A stretch of DNA of 64,000 nt from Apostichopus japonicus (lineage: Eukaryota > Echinodermata > Holothuroidea > Aspidochirotida > Stichopodidae), in contig NC_092571.1 of the NCBI RefSeq assembly GCF_037975245.1, positions 16,115,917 through 16,179,916 of the forward strand. Reading direction: 5' to 3'. Position numbers and translations under genes: made by a program. Below the pieces are notes generated by a model. It was not told the origin of the DNA. It saw nothing but the letters and a program-made list of their open reading frames with translations, and made no database searches. Numbering within the stretch: the stretch's first letter is position 1; each line of letters begins with the position of its first letter. This document shows positions 12,922 to 24,437 of this stretch, in pieces.

Positions 12922-14485
12922 ATGGCCTTCACGCTGGCTGTTCGGCTTGCCCAAAGGAATTTTACGAAGTCTTCGTTGAATGGTAAGACATCTAGATTCT
13001 GCCGAGAATGATTTGAGAATTAAAAGTCTCTTTTGCGACTGCTAAAATGAATAAGTTGCGGCTGTTCTTTAGTGTATCGCCCTCCCCTCTGTTAGTAACC
13101 TCAACATACTGTGACGGACGGCAATTGAAGAGAGGGGGGATCCATTCCTGTAGCCAAGAATTCGGAATTGGGTTTTATTACGCATGGTTTTGTCACAAAT
13201 GGGTGTGGACGCACTAGGCTGCGTAGCGGGAGGAAGGAGGGGGGGGGGGGGTTGGGCAGTTGGAAGGAATGCTCGAAGCATATTAATAAACGTTCGGCGG
13301 GTGGTTACAGGGACCGGCGGAATTCACCTAAACAGACTGCAAAGTTTATAGCAGACTGAGATTATGAAAATTTGTATTACGTGGGCCTAAGTGGTATAGA
13401 GATCTCCTACAGTTAAAATACTGACATTAATCAAGTTCTATGCAGCACTTTCTGAGTGTTTCTGATTGCAATTACTAATTTCTTTCTAGCTCAATACGAC
13501 TGATTACTATACACATGTTTCCATTTACGTAACAGTGAAATACCTTGTATGTAGTATATATACCGGTATACCAGATCAACTGTTTTAATTGTCCCTACGT
13601 CTTCTCTCTTCAGTGCCATTAGCAGCATATGGGACACATGGAGGAATACATAGAGACGCAGTGCACCCTCAGAAGTCACGTGTCAGTCAGTTTGAACCTC
13701 CTTACACCCTAGCAGACATCGGTTGCAAGGATAAAGTCGAGATCAATCCGAAGGAGACAAGGTCCCCCTCCGACCCCCAGGAAAATTCGCTACTAAATGG
13801 AATATTTGCGAACCTATCCTTATCGCCCGTTGAATTGCAGCTTACCAAAGAATATGTGCTGCCCTCTATAGTTCCTTTCTGGCAGTCAGAGAGAGTAATA
13901 TTGGATCCGCTTCCTCAAGCACAGATACGAGAGTGCCCGACCTACATAGAAAGAGAAATTATGGAACGCCCTTTGGGCATAAACGAGAAACGGATTGATA
14001 TACCTAGGTCAGAGCAGCCTATCGTGGAGAAGCAAGCTCGAAAGATCATGAAGATCCGTCGGAAAAAGATGAAGAAACATCAGTACCGAAAGTGGAAGAA
14101 GAGGAATAAATTCAAACTGAGGGCGATGTTCGCGAAACGGAGAAAAAAGAAGCAGAAGTTATGGGAGGAACATCTTGAGCAAAATAAATTCAAAGGTCTG
14201 ACGTCAGAGTATACAGATTGGTACCTGACCAAGAAGAAAGAGGAAGCGGCCATCTTTCTCAAGCATCTCGGCATCCACGTGGAAGAGAAAACACCAGAGA
14301 GCGTCGAGGAGAGAGAGAAACAACGAAAGTTAAAAGACAAGAAGACGACGGTGTATCGTGACCCTAAGGGGTCAATGAGGGTCATCCCCACACCCATCCT
14401 CCCGGACGGATCTAGCTTAAAGAAAGCTTTTGAAGAGGACGAAAGACTGGCAAAGGAAAAACGGATGAATGAAGCGAATGAGTAG
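12922..14485 (+). CDS. AURKAIP1: mitochondrial ribosomal protein mS38 (AURKAIP1 homologue)
   Basis: Two coding exons, 12922-12982 and 13614-14485, joined by a 631-bp GT-AG intron in phase 1, give 310 residues. Exon 1 encodes MAFTLAVRLAQRNFTKSSLN, with three basic and no acidic residues, as expected of a mitochondrial presequence. The diagnostic part is the basic core at residues 164-202 (KIMKIRRKKMKKHQYRKWKK and the adjoining KFKLRAMFAKRRKKK). This is the AURKAIP1/mS38 domain, which in other animals binds small-subunit rRNA; the family name comes from its reported Aurora-A interaction. Human AURKAIP1 is about 199 residues and ends soon after the core, whereas here about 108 residues follow, rich in Lys and Glu and including DPKGSMRVIPTPILPDG. 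The AG at 12897-12898 suggests the start codon lies near the beginning of a second exon after a 5'-UTR intron. Identification is firm; the extension is unexplained. Confidence 0.9.
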
Positions 14486-14705
14486 AGCTCGTAAATTATG
14501 AAAATATTCAAAGACATTCAGAAGCATTTGAAAGAAGACTTGAAGCAAAGTGTCAGATTAAAGGAGCATGCGTCGTCGTGTCATGTGACGTCATAATTGT
14601 TGGTGATGATAGTGGAAGATAAACGGTCTTCCCTACTTTAAGGAGACTATTGTACTCATGGGACACCCGAAGTATATTACTTGCAGTTCCTATTGGAATA
14701 CACAC

Positions 14706-14711
14706 ATTAAA
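14706..14711 (+). terminator. candidate polyadenylation signal ATTAAA for mS38
   Basis: ATTAAA lies 220 bases after the mS38 stop codon and is followed by TG-rich sequence (TCAGTGTTGC). It is the first such hexamer after the stop. A weaker alternative is AATAAA near 15330. Confidence 0.4.
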
Positions 14712-16314
14712 AGTTATCATTCAGTGTTGCATCCAAATTTTCACACGGTTATTTTTTTTTTTTAAATCGAAAATGTTTGAAAAGCCATGTCCCGGAGATT
14801 CTTTCTCTCAAAATTTGTGAGGACTCTTAAATTAGAGGTAAAGAGACCTCATTGATGCGAAATACTTCCAAAGCGACTGTTAATTGATCGTTCAATTTTG
14901 AACATGGGTGACCATTTACTTGACTTTCTAGCATATTTTGGTACAATAATGAAGAATGGTCTTAACATGAAACAACTATTACAGTCTGTGTATACTAAAT
15001 GACGCAATACATCCAGACACTTTAGAAGAATAGGCCAAAGGAAAATTTATATTTGACAACTGAAAGAAGAACACATTCTAAGCATCCAGTTGAAATTTAC
15101 ATTCAATTCCTTTGTAACGTTTCCGTAAATTTGAAGATGACATGTTTCGCAGCCGAAGTGAACTTGAAGCAAACAGGTGTGATGTCATAGATGTAAAGTA
15201 GTAAATATGCATTATGTTTTTTTTTTAAATGTAAGCAAAATTTTCTGCTTCAGAATTGGGATGCCTCTCAGTGTGATTTATTGTTAACTTCACACCCCCT
15301 TGGTTCCTATCCAATCCAATGTCAAAACAATAAATTTACAAAAAGTGAAGTTTTGGTGCAAACTGTGAAAATGTCAATTACCAATATCTTTAGAAATGTA
15401 AGTTTTACCAGGATGCTTTGGAATGTGTTTCTCTTTTCATCAGTCAAACATTAGTCTCCCTCTGGACTATCCATGTTTTAAGCTACATATTGAGTTGGTC
15501 GGGAACTCTGGATCATTCTGACCTATCCATTTCATTTCCACACGTGATTAGATAGCCGAGCAATCTCAAGTCGAACATCTATGAGACCACGCCCAATTGA
15601 GTACTCCCAATTTACGTGCATTTTATGAACTAGTAACTTGGTTGGAAAAAGAACATCCGAAATTTATGCCTCATTTAACCATTCCTGGCTGGAATTTTAG
15701 TGTACTCAAGTTAAAATATATGATACATGTTTCTTTCACGGAACATGTGTGATTAAGGTTAACTGGTCCAATATGTGATACACCTGCATTAGATCTTGGC
15801 ATAACCAACTCAACATGTAAAATTTATCAGCAGGAAACTTCGTCGTTAACAAAACCATATATGTTCTGCAGTGAGAAAACAAGTTACAGTCGTATTTATA
15901 TGGCTTATCACAAACATGGTGAAATTACCTGTGAATTTACAGCGACAAAAATGTCCATTAAATATTTTGTATTCCGTTAAGCCTTCATTCATTTCTATCA
16001 TAACTATCTGATTTGGAGGGGAAACATGATCAAAAGTTATTCTGTCGAGTGGTCTCTTGTTTTTTTTTTTCGTTTTGTTATCTAGTCGTGGCGCTATTTT
16101 CAAATATTGAAAAGAAACGAGAAGGGTCATCTTGGTTATTAAATCTTCCCCATGTCTCCCTCACCTCCGACATCTTCCCCCTTTTTACCCCTCCAACCCC
16201 TTCCTACGTCTTTACCAACATGTGTAAGTCGGACTCCTTTCCATAACAAGCATCACCCTATGAAATCCACCTCCCCACTCTTCCCGTTCCTTGCCACTGA
16301 ACCAAATGTAAGTA
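14712..16314. other. gene-free stretch after mS38
   Basis: Beyond the presumed 3' UTR of mS38 no gene is supportable. The sequence is AT-rich, with pyrimidine-rich stretches near 16.1-16.3 kb that create spurious ORFs. Confidence 0.5.
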
Positions 16315-16385
16315 ATCGCTTCTCGGCCTTTTGGCTAAGATCATGTTTAGTATCTGTTCGCCTTCTAAGGGACACGTGATACGCA
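16315..16385 (+). pseudogene. decayed U2 snRNA copy (5' part)
   Basis: From 16315 the sequence reads ATCGCTTCTCGGCCTTTTGG followed by CTAAGATCAT-TTTAGTATCTGTTC, nearly identical to the first 45 bases of U2 snRNA. The branch-site pairing element GUAGUA is changed to TTAGTA. After CTGTTC similarity falls away, though a TGATACG word recurs at the spacing it has in stem-loop II. No Sm site (AUUUUUGG) and no 3' stem-loops follow. U2 is the branch-point-recognising RNA of the spliceosome; this copy should not work and is probably a retroposed or truncated pseudogene. A U2-headed SINE is the alternative. Confidence 0.75.
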
Positions 16386-16996
16386 CCTGACGATGATCAC
16401 ACGGTCACAGTTACGATGCAAGGGGACTTGTTGGGAGTACAATCAGTAGTTTGGTTTACGTATACCCATGTTCTTTCGTGGGTGACTTTTCTTACAAAAT
16501 TTCTTAGTGAACTTGAAGCAATAGCAGGTATACAATAAAGTTGTCGGATAGATGAAAATGTGAAGATCAGTTAATACGTGCTCGCGGTGCAATTAACTTG
16601 AAGACCATACGAACTGGGTATAAGTTCAAAACAGGCCTGTACACAGGATTTACTAAGGGATGGATGCGTTTACTGAAGATGTGGACCTTTATTATTATCA
16701 TTATTATTATTATTAAGCACTAGTCAATAATATATACGAGAAGGGGTTTATATTTGTGTGATAAAGGGTTTTTTATACAGACACAAATGATGCTGTATTT
16801 TGCAACCTTATCATATTGGTTAGGGACATTTGACGAAATTATTGTAGACGAACAGCAGACAGTGATCACGTTAATATTCATCTTCCGTCCGGATCGTATC
16901 TGGGTGTATACAAGGCCATAGGCATGTAGTGATGACAAATGTTATACCAACATCTTCTTAAAGTTGCGTGAAAATGTTAATGAAACCATTATCTTC
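16386..16996. other. gene-free stretch
   Basis: No gene seen. A (TTA)n tract lies at about 16690-16715. Confidence 0.5.
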
Positions 16997-17306
16997 TGAG
17001 CGTGGTATCCAATTGGCTAAGGCGTCGAACTCGTGATCCAAGGATTGTTGGTTCGATTCATGCCTAGTTCATTACGTTGTGTCCTTGGGCAAGATGCTTT
17101 ATCTCACTTGCCTCTCTCCAACCAGGGGTTAAATGGGTACCTGTGAGGTAACTTGTCATCGGGCGCAGTATATAACTGCTTCCGACTGGAGGGATTGTCT
17201 CTGGGACAGGTTATCATTGGCCAGGGGTAACATAACATCTGCAAAGCGCTCTGAGACCTATCGCTGGTATAAAGCGCTATACAAAAAGCAAATATTATTA
17301 TTATTG
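16997..17306 (+). mobile_element. tRNA-derived SINE, about 310 bp
   Basis: A tRNA-like head carries an A box (TGGTATCCAATTGGCTAAGG) and a B box (GGTTCGATTCA) about 50 bases apart, as in RNA polymerase III promoters. The body contains GTGTCCTTGGGCAAGATGC, a conserved-core-like word found in several deuterostome SINE families. The 3' end has AAAGCGCTATAC and an ATTATTATT tail. The copy looks full length. No target duplication was established. Confidence 0.8.
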
Positions 17307-19500
17307 AAGTGTTTCTGAATAGATGTTTCTTCAGTTGTCAATTAACATGCCGTAAACATGTATTCCTGTACGTATGTCCCTCTGTAGGTGGGGGTGAGAT
17401 CCTAAAACCAGTTCCCCTCAAATGGCAAAGCTAAAATAGTGACGAGGTTGTATACCTTCTATTCCATATCCCTTACCATCGTCAACCCCCCCCCCCCCGC
17501 ACCCCACCCCAACCTGCAACTCCATTGAAACAGCATACCCAGATAATCATAGAACAGACGGAAATGTGTTTGGTCATTTAATTTCTTACTTGAAGGTTAA
17601 AAAAGGGAATATTATAATTAACAAGAACAACAACAAAGAGACCTTTCTTACATTTTAAGGATTACGTAATATTTAATGTAAGTACAATAAACATACTGTG
17701 GCATATTATTTACCGCTATCAATTATTGCTCATGCATGCGTCCATGTGATATGTCGATCTATGCATAATATATATATATGTGCGCAGGTGCCCTAATCAA
17801 ACGAACGAAACACCGGTATAGGCTAGAGGCCTAAGCTGTAAAAGTGCGTTCTAAGTAGTAACAACGCGAACAGGGTTTGATGCTGCACGCGCACTGAAAG
17901 CAACTCGATATATATCGCGCGTTATATAGCGACCCTCAACATTGCGACCCTCAAAATTGCTAGTTAGATATTCTAAAATGACCACAATGGTTCAGTAATG
18001 AACTATATAGTTTTGTTGCAATCAATGTTAGAGAATCATGCGCGTTTCACGCTGTTGTCATAGTGACGCAGGCTGTATAGGCTAGCGACTTACTACTGAA
18101 TTCCATCACCTTTCAAATAAGCTTTCTTTTGCGACACATTGTGGTCTCTTTATACAATCCAAGAGCGCTAGAACGTTTGACCAATCGGTGGTAAGACGAA
18201 GGCTGCATGCAGGGAGATCATGAAAGATGATAAAAACAAATAAAACTGTGGGTGATATAGATATACCGCAGTGGATTTGATATAGTTAATGTGGGCAGCT
18301 CAACAAGAAGCTTTATTTCATGAACAGAAATCTTCATTGACTGGTTGCTTTGCCAACTCGTAATTTAGAGGTCATTGTTCCAGTTTTACGTTATTTTCAC
18401 TGCAAGCACAGTCTCGGTACAATCGTTAATATTGTTGTTATTTATTTATTCGTGGAGAAGAAAAGATGGCCTTACTTGATTTCTAAGATGTAAAAGCTGA
18501 TGATTCGATGAGAATATATATAGCGTCGAATTATAAGAAAAAACATCAAGTATACAATGACACAAAATACTATATGTACTAAGTACTCACTCTATGCTCT
18601 ACCTTTATCGATACTATAAAATAGAGATATATTTTCTGTCACATGCTGACATTGCCTTATTCATACAAGTACATTTAAAAGCCCCCCTCCCCTCTACCCC
18701 TCCCCCTCCCCCTTTCCCCACCCCTCCTCACTCTTTACTTGAAATAAAGAAATCTAAGTTGCGTTGAAGATAAGAAAACAGTCAAACAGTTTCATTGAGA
18801 ACAGACACTGCATGAAAACGAAGACAAAACAGTCATAACTTCAGGACTGTGTGACGTCATCATGACGATATGACGTCATGTACACTAATGTTTCATTTCC
18901 TTTCTTTTCAAATATTAAACTGAGAAGATATACTGTACCAACGTACTCGTTTCCGAAAGGTCACTGACTGAAAAGAAGAAACCCTGTTTATATCTAACCA
19001 TGTGCAGCGCTGGATCCACAGATGTAGCTGAGGTTGGGGTGATAGAGATGGGTAGATGGGGTGGGGGGGGGGGGAGGGATACACGTGCGACCATAAAATG
19101 TCCGTCCCACTGACATGATTCACTCTGCCCCTCCTGGTTCTCTTTTAACAGGTTCTCCGGTGAAAAAAAATCTTTGCAAAAATTCGATCTATTACTCAGA
19201 AAAATGTTAAACCTCACCCTCCTCCCACCCCCCCCCCCCCACATACACAAATAAATCCCTGTTGGAAGGTTCCTGTTTGCGCCACTGCCATGTGCTCAAC
19301 AAAGGAAATTACTATCTTGTGATGATATTTAACTACCATATATGGAATGAAATTATTGAAATCATGGAAAACGACTGTACAAAGGTTAACATGAATAGCA
19401 CAAAAAAAAACGACTGAAATAGTACAAAAATTTAAAAGATTTTTTTGTTTGCATTTTTGCATACTGAAGCCACGCGACCCACGCATGCTTCCAAACTCCG
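17307..19500. other. gene-free stretch between SINE and the ten-cysteine gene
   Basis: No gene recognised. It contains C runs near 17.49 kb, pyrimidine-rich simple sequence near 18.69 kb and oligo-G/oligo-C runs near 19.07 and 19.23 kb. Minus-strand ORFs at 18908-19250 and 19214-19486 are mostly translations of these tracts. The 3' UTR of the downstream minus-strand gene may enter the right edge. Confidence 0.5.
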
Positions 19501-19524
19501 CCCCTCTTCAACATTTGGCGCTAT

Positions 19525-19530
19525 TTTATT
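19525..19530 (-). terminator. AATAAA overlapping the stop codon
   Basis: On the minus strand the final codons read AAC CAA TAA AAT, so a perfect AATAAA overlaps the TAA stop of the ten-cysteine gene. If it is used, the 3' UTR would be only some 10-30 bases. Other signals further downstream cannot be excluded. Confidence 0.4.
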
Positions 19531-22500
19531 GGTTACCGCCGATGACGTCCTCAACTGCGTCTTCAACTGCACCGATCTTGCTGCCAATATCTATGTTAGA
19601 TGTTCCGCGAACACGACAGAAACCTCTCTCTTTGCCGGGAACAACTTCTTCAGATACACACGACAATCCTGATGACAAAAAAATGATCGATAAATACAAA
19701 AATTATCTTCACTGAGGCGACCAATGGCCATGGACTTAACTCCTTTTAAAGGGGATAGGTATACAGTGACGTAATAAGGACCTGGCTACAGGGCAACAGT
19801 GCAGCAACATAAATGGATACCCCAAAATTAGAGTCCACATTCACCCAAGCCCAATTATGGATTGGGGGTTAGGTGAGCAATTTATGATATTTTTGACGTT
19901 ACTTGTCATCGGGACTCCTTGTGGCTCCGGGCGACCGCATCGGTCTCACCGAGCTATTAGTTACGTCGCTGGGATATAGGTAGTCTCGTTGTGTGACGTC
20001 ACATATGTCTATTAATATGTGTTGTCAGAAATCAAATGATTCTATTACGCTGTGAACTATGGAACGCCGACTTGACCTGTCTGTGTTACATATCATTGTT
20101 TTCGTTCAGCAAAACCATAACATAAGCAAAATTTATTTCAGAAAAGGAAGACAGTTAAAAGAATAAAAACACCGACACAGAAAGAGCCTTTTCATGCATT
20201 AAATTTTTAAATCGATAATCTTTACAACAACCGTCTCCAATACACACTATAGTATTCATACTGTATCATTTGTATCGTTTGTTTGTCTAGAATTTGTGTA
20301 TACAACGTCTTTTACATAAATATGAACATTACTTTCGAATATTTTGGTATAGGGGCGGACAAAAGTCCACGAATCAGTTTTAACCAATCAACGTGCGAGT
20401 TGAACTACTAACTATATAGAAGATTTGAATATCCATTACCTGCTCTGCACATACAGTCATCTGCGCATTTCTGTCCTTCATCCTTTCTTGATTTCATGCA
20501 AAATTTGCTTCCTTTCTTTTCAACACAACAACTTCCTGCAAAATCAGCGAGAAAACCAAATGAAAAAGGATGATGGTGATAGGGACAATATATAGGAACA
20601 ATTGTTTATATGTAAATATTTTGTTCTTCCTTAATTAGATATGAATATGCATATAACTGACTTGTGTGATTATTTATATAATTATGTTTTTGCACGAGTG
20701 AAATATAAACAGACTTTGGCAAACAACCTCTTTCGTTTAATGGCAATAGAAAAAAAAATGTTTTTTCAATCTACGTGATAATACATTATTTTCAAAATTA
20801 CGTTAAGTAATCAGGATAGCATGCTTCGAGAATGTTCGTTTAATACGAAAATGCACTATCGCGTACGCAATCAATCAATCAAAAGCCTACATTCATAGCC
20901 TAACACCATCACCTCCTGCTGAGAAAACACTTATGTCGTTCAGATGTTACCATGACGACACAATGGTTCTCCTTTTGTTTAGTCTCGAGCATAATGTCAT
21001 CAGAGATACCTATGGAGTGATTCAGTTCGGATTTCACTTCAACTGATATATTTATGTACATGATGAGCTGTTACATATCCAAGCTAAATTAGAACAGTGA
21101 TCTATTTTAATAAATTATGTAGACCAAACTGGGAGGAATAGATGGGGGTGACAGAAAGATTAAAAAAAGGTTGAAGGCGATTGCATGGTTCGTTAAAGTT
21201 TTAGTTTTTTTCTTCAGAATTTACCTTGTCCGCAATCATTATTACTTTCACACGTTATATGTTCCTTTTGACGCCTGTGTGCCTTGTTTGCCTTCTTTTG
21301 TTTTACTTTTTCCAGTTTTCTTTGATGTCGCCGTTCAGCTTTGTTTGCGATAGCCTGTCCATTCACAGCGTCTCCGGCATTGTTACTGTCTGTTGCTGTT
21401 CCTTCTACTGGGGGCAGAGGGTTGGGAATAGGGGCACCATGCCTCTCCTCGACAATGTCGTCAAAACTGACGATTTCGGTGCCATCATCTGGAGTAAGAA
21501 AAACAACAACAACAACAACAATAATACCCTGATTTTATAGATGAATGAAGACACTTCATTAGTATAAAGTACAATGTAAACGTTAACGCCGACAGTTGGA
21601 CTAACCCAGGGTTGTCCAACCTTTTGCAGAGGAGGGCCACGTGGAATGATTATGATGAAGGAGGGGGCCGCATGAACCCTACGTTCGATTTTTTGCCCAA
21701 AGCCCAAGGCAACAAAATGTGAGCACTGCGCGCGGAGCTCACTGATTTATTATCCTTCCTGATAAAGCAGATGAATAAAGTCCAGCCGCCCCCCCCCCCA
21801 CTCCGCTGAGAGAGTGTCACACAAATTGACCTGTATGCAGTTTTTTGGACCCAGACGGTTCGAATGATTGATTATATAGCTTCAAATTGTTATCAATAAA
21901 TCTGCTCACTAAAATTTCGCACCGTAGAGCATCTCTTGCGGGCCGGACGCAACCCTGCGGCGGGCCGGACTGTGGCCCGCGGGCCGTAGGTTGGACAACC
22001 CTGGACTAACCGCTATAGAAATGACTAATCGAAACTTATATAGTGATGAGTGTACGATAGTATAGTATGTAAATATATAAATATGTTCAAGGTGTAAACA
22101 GGTTATCTCAGATGCTCGCAAACTGGATCAAGGGGTCAACAGGTTATCTCAAATGGTGATGGAAACTTGGCCATATTATCAAAAAGATATTTCACAGTAT
22201 ATAAACAAAGTCGTGTAACTCGGAACAACTGGTTAAAGGGATTTCTGTGCTAGCTCAAGGTTGTTAAAATATGTTTATATTTTACATAGGACGACTATTC
22301 TGTATTCTTTCTGGATAGTGAAACATTTTGGTAAAAATTCTATACTGTAAAATCCTTATGAGTGAATGACATGGTTGATGCCCACAAGGTATTTCTACAA
22401 AGCTTTTCTGGTTGTCACTTAATTCTTGGACAATTTAACTCACTTGCAGTTGCTCTACATTAGTCCGAAAGATACAGTATTTTGAATTCTGAGCGCACTA

Positions 22501-24437
22501 AATGGCAAGCAATCACAGACTAATTGGCTTTCTGTGTTTTCATAGTACAGATTAGGAACCGTAACAGTAATATAAAACAAGAGCTTGGGCACAATTTAGA
22601 TGTTAATTTGGATTTCATGGTAGGGCACTAGTGTCTCTAACAAAGAAACAATGGATCGGGAGAATCGCACCGAAATATACGGTACCAATTTATCTGCAGT
22701 GACAATGTACCGTATCTGTAATGCATAAAACAATATTCCTACTATACGGCTTGTAGAAAGAAGTAAAGTATCTACACCTCTCGGCGCTGTAAAATATCTC
22801 TGCATATAGTATAGTACGATATGCGTACTGCGCGTTGGTTGTATCTCTGCCAAACCATGCGCGGTCGATTCGTGCTTTTCTTTAAATAATTGAGGGCGCC
22901 CCGTGATTTGAGATTCATTAGAGTATATGCTACGTTGAAACAAACCGCCGATTGTTTAAATCATCTTGCGTTAATAGTGATCAATAATATTCTCTATAAA
23001 TGTAGCGGAAATTAAGCATGGCTAGAACATTTCACACTACTTTCCTATCGTACTACATTAAGTACCGTAAGGGTTAAATTTATCACATTTCTCAGTGTAT
23101 GTTAATGAACCATACACCGTACAGCCTTGCCAAATTGGAGGTCATACATTAGAAGTTGCGCATTCGTTTGATGACGGATAAGTTTACTTTTACTGTAAAA
23201 TCCAATCATTGCAGTCATGCAGACCCAAAGGTTCTGACTCTATGTTACACTCTTTTTATTTTAAATCGGAAAACTATACTTGAACAAATTCGAAAAACAC
23301 AGGATACACTGATATACCATACACTCCAATGAACGTTTAGATAACGCACCTTCTTCCCCCTGCCTCCCCCCTCTTTACCCTCCCTAAACCCACCCCCACC
23401 CCCGCCAACGTGGGGGTCATATTTTGACACTCGTCCTTTAGTTATACCTTGTTGTTGTTGGTTGTGCTTGGCGGCCTTACGTTCCGCCTTTTTCGTCGCC
23501 TTCTTTGCTGCTTTCTTCGCCGCCTTGTCCCCGTGTTTATGCATTTTGCGTTCCTCCTTTCGAAGTCTCTTTTTCTCATCTTTCCTCAGAGCCTTGGCTT
23601 CGGCTTTCTTTGCTGCTTTTTTTGCGGCCTTTTTCGCTTCTTTCTTCTGTGTTTTACCAAGTTTACCATTATGAAGCCCGGATGGTACAATATCCGTATC
23701 TATTTCTGTGTTATCGGGCGTCTCTACGCCTTGATTGACAACCGGAATCTCCGTAGGATCAGCGACGGCGGGTTCGGCGACATCTTGTGTAGTAAATCAA
23801 ATGAATATTCATGAGCAAAATGGCCAAAAAAAGAGAGTACATGTTCATTAATTATCAATCAATTTTGATACGACATGATGAAAATGGCAGAATGTATATA
23901 AACATGGAGACCATGAACGATCTCCTTTGATTAAATAGTACAAACCATCAATCGGAATGTAACGAGTTCGTAAGATTTCAAAACGACGGAAAGATGATTT
24001 CACAAGGCTTGGCTAAGTAATTTGCAAACCAGTTGTACGCCATACCAACACTGGAAAGTATTTCAAGTAAGCGGAAACAAATCATCAGTTGTGTTTCATT
24101 TAATAAGTTAACCTGTAGTGCTGTCACAATTCCCTCTCCAGCCTATCACCCCTCCCCCTCCTCGAAACATTATATAGGCAAACAAACATGTCCTCCAGTT
24201 ACCACAAAACGTATCGAGTTTGGGTATTTACGAGCTTACCTGTCCCCACACAACCCTTCCATAAAAATACAGAATGCTCCAACCAAGCACGATCATTGAT
24301 TATTTACCTGTTTGTTGTCGCTTCTTTCCTTTGCCTTTCTTATCCCTCTTCGCATCTTGTGCTGTTTGTGCTCCTTGGCTCAATAGAGCGACTGTTGCTA
24401 AGACTAGCAGGAGCAGAAGTCCTTTGGTAAACTTCAT
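19526..24437 (-). CDS. secreted Lys/Ala-rich protein with ten-cysteine colipase/DKK/prokineticin-like domain
   Basis: Five exons on the minus strand: 24437-24308, 23783-23448, 21488-21225, 20535-20440 and 19668-19526. All four introns are GT-AG and in phase 1; the exons total 969 nt, 322 residues plus stop. Residues 1-23 form a signal peptide (MKFTKGLLLLLVLATVALLS), followed by basic KRDKKGKGKKR. Exon 2 has an acidic stretch, then a Lys/Ala-rich region (KKAAKKAAKKAEAKA and again near its end). Exon 3 ends in a second basic segment. The C-terminal domain has ten cysteines at 235, 241, 246, 247, 256, 267, 271, 273, 279 and 293. The spacing C-x5-C-x4-CC-x8-C-x10-C-x3-C-x1-C-x5-C-x13-C matches the colipase fold shared by Dickkopf C2 domains and prokineticins. 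I infer an extracellular ligand or modulator; the receptor is unknown. I do not recognise an orthologue with this Lys/Ala-rich N-terminal part. Confidence 0.8.
19764..19971. mobile_element. possible hAT-like MITE in the last intron
   Basis: The ends CAGTGACGTAA and TTACGTCGCTG form near-perfect inverted repeats (10 of 11) about 208 bp apart, and CAGTG...CGTAA is a common hAT-type terminus. It lies in intron 4 of the ten-cysteine gene. Immediate 8-bp flanks do not match (TAGGTATA against GGATATAG), so the call rests on the inverted repeats alone. Confidence 0.4.
21607..22003. mobile_element. hAT (Charlie-like) MITE with 8-bp target duplication
   Basis: Termini CAGGGTTGTCCAACCT and AGGTTGGACAACCCTG are perfect 16-bp inverted repeats. 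They are flanked by a perfect 8-bp duplication, GACTAACC, at 21599-21606 and 22004-22011. The CAGGG...CAACCT end followed by a GGCCCGCGGGCC-rich subterminal region resembles Charlie-type hAT elements. The 397-bp body has no transposase coding, so it is non-autonomous. It sits in intron 2 of the ten-cysteine gene and does not touch an exon. Confidence 0.9.

Noticed and set aside
14080-14517. 145-codon minus-strand ORF opposite mS38
   Set aside because: It is the antisense shadow of the Lys/Arg-rich mS38 exon, giving Phe/Ser-rich translation.
23245-23544. 99-codon minus-strand ORF starting with Met-His-Lys
   Set aside because: Its first part is exon 2 of the ten-cysteine gene, read from an internal Met; the rest runs past the exon 2 donor into the intron.
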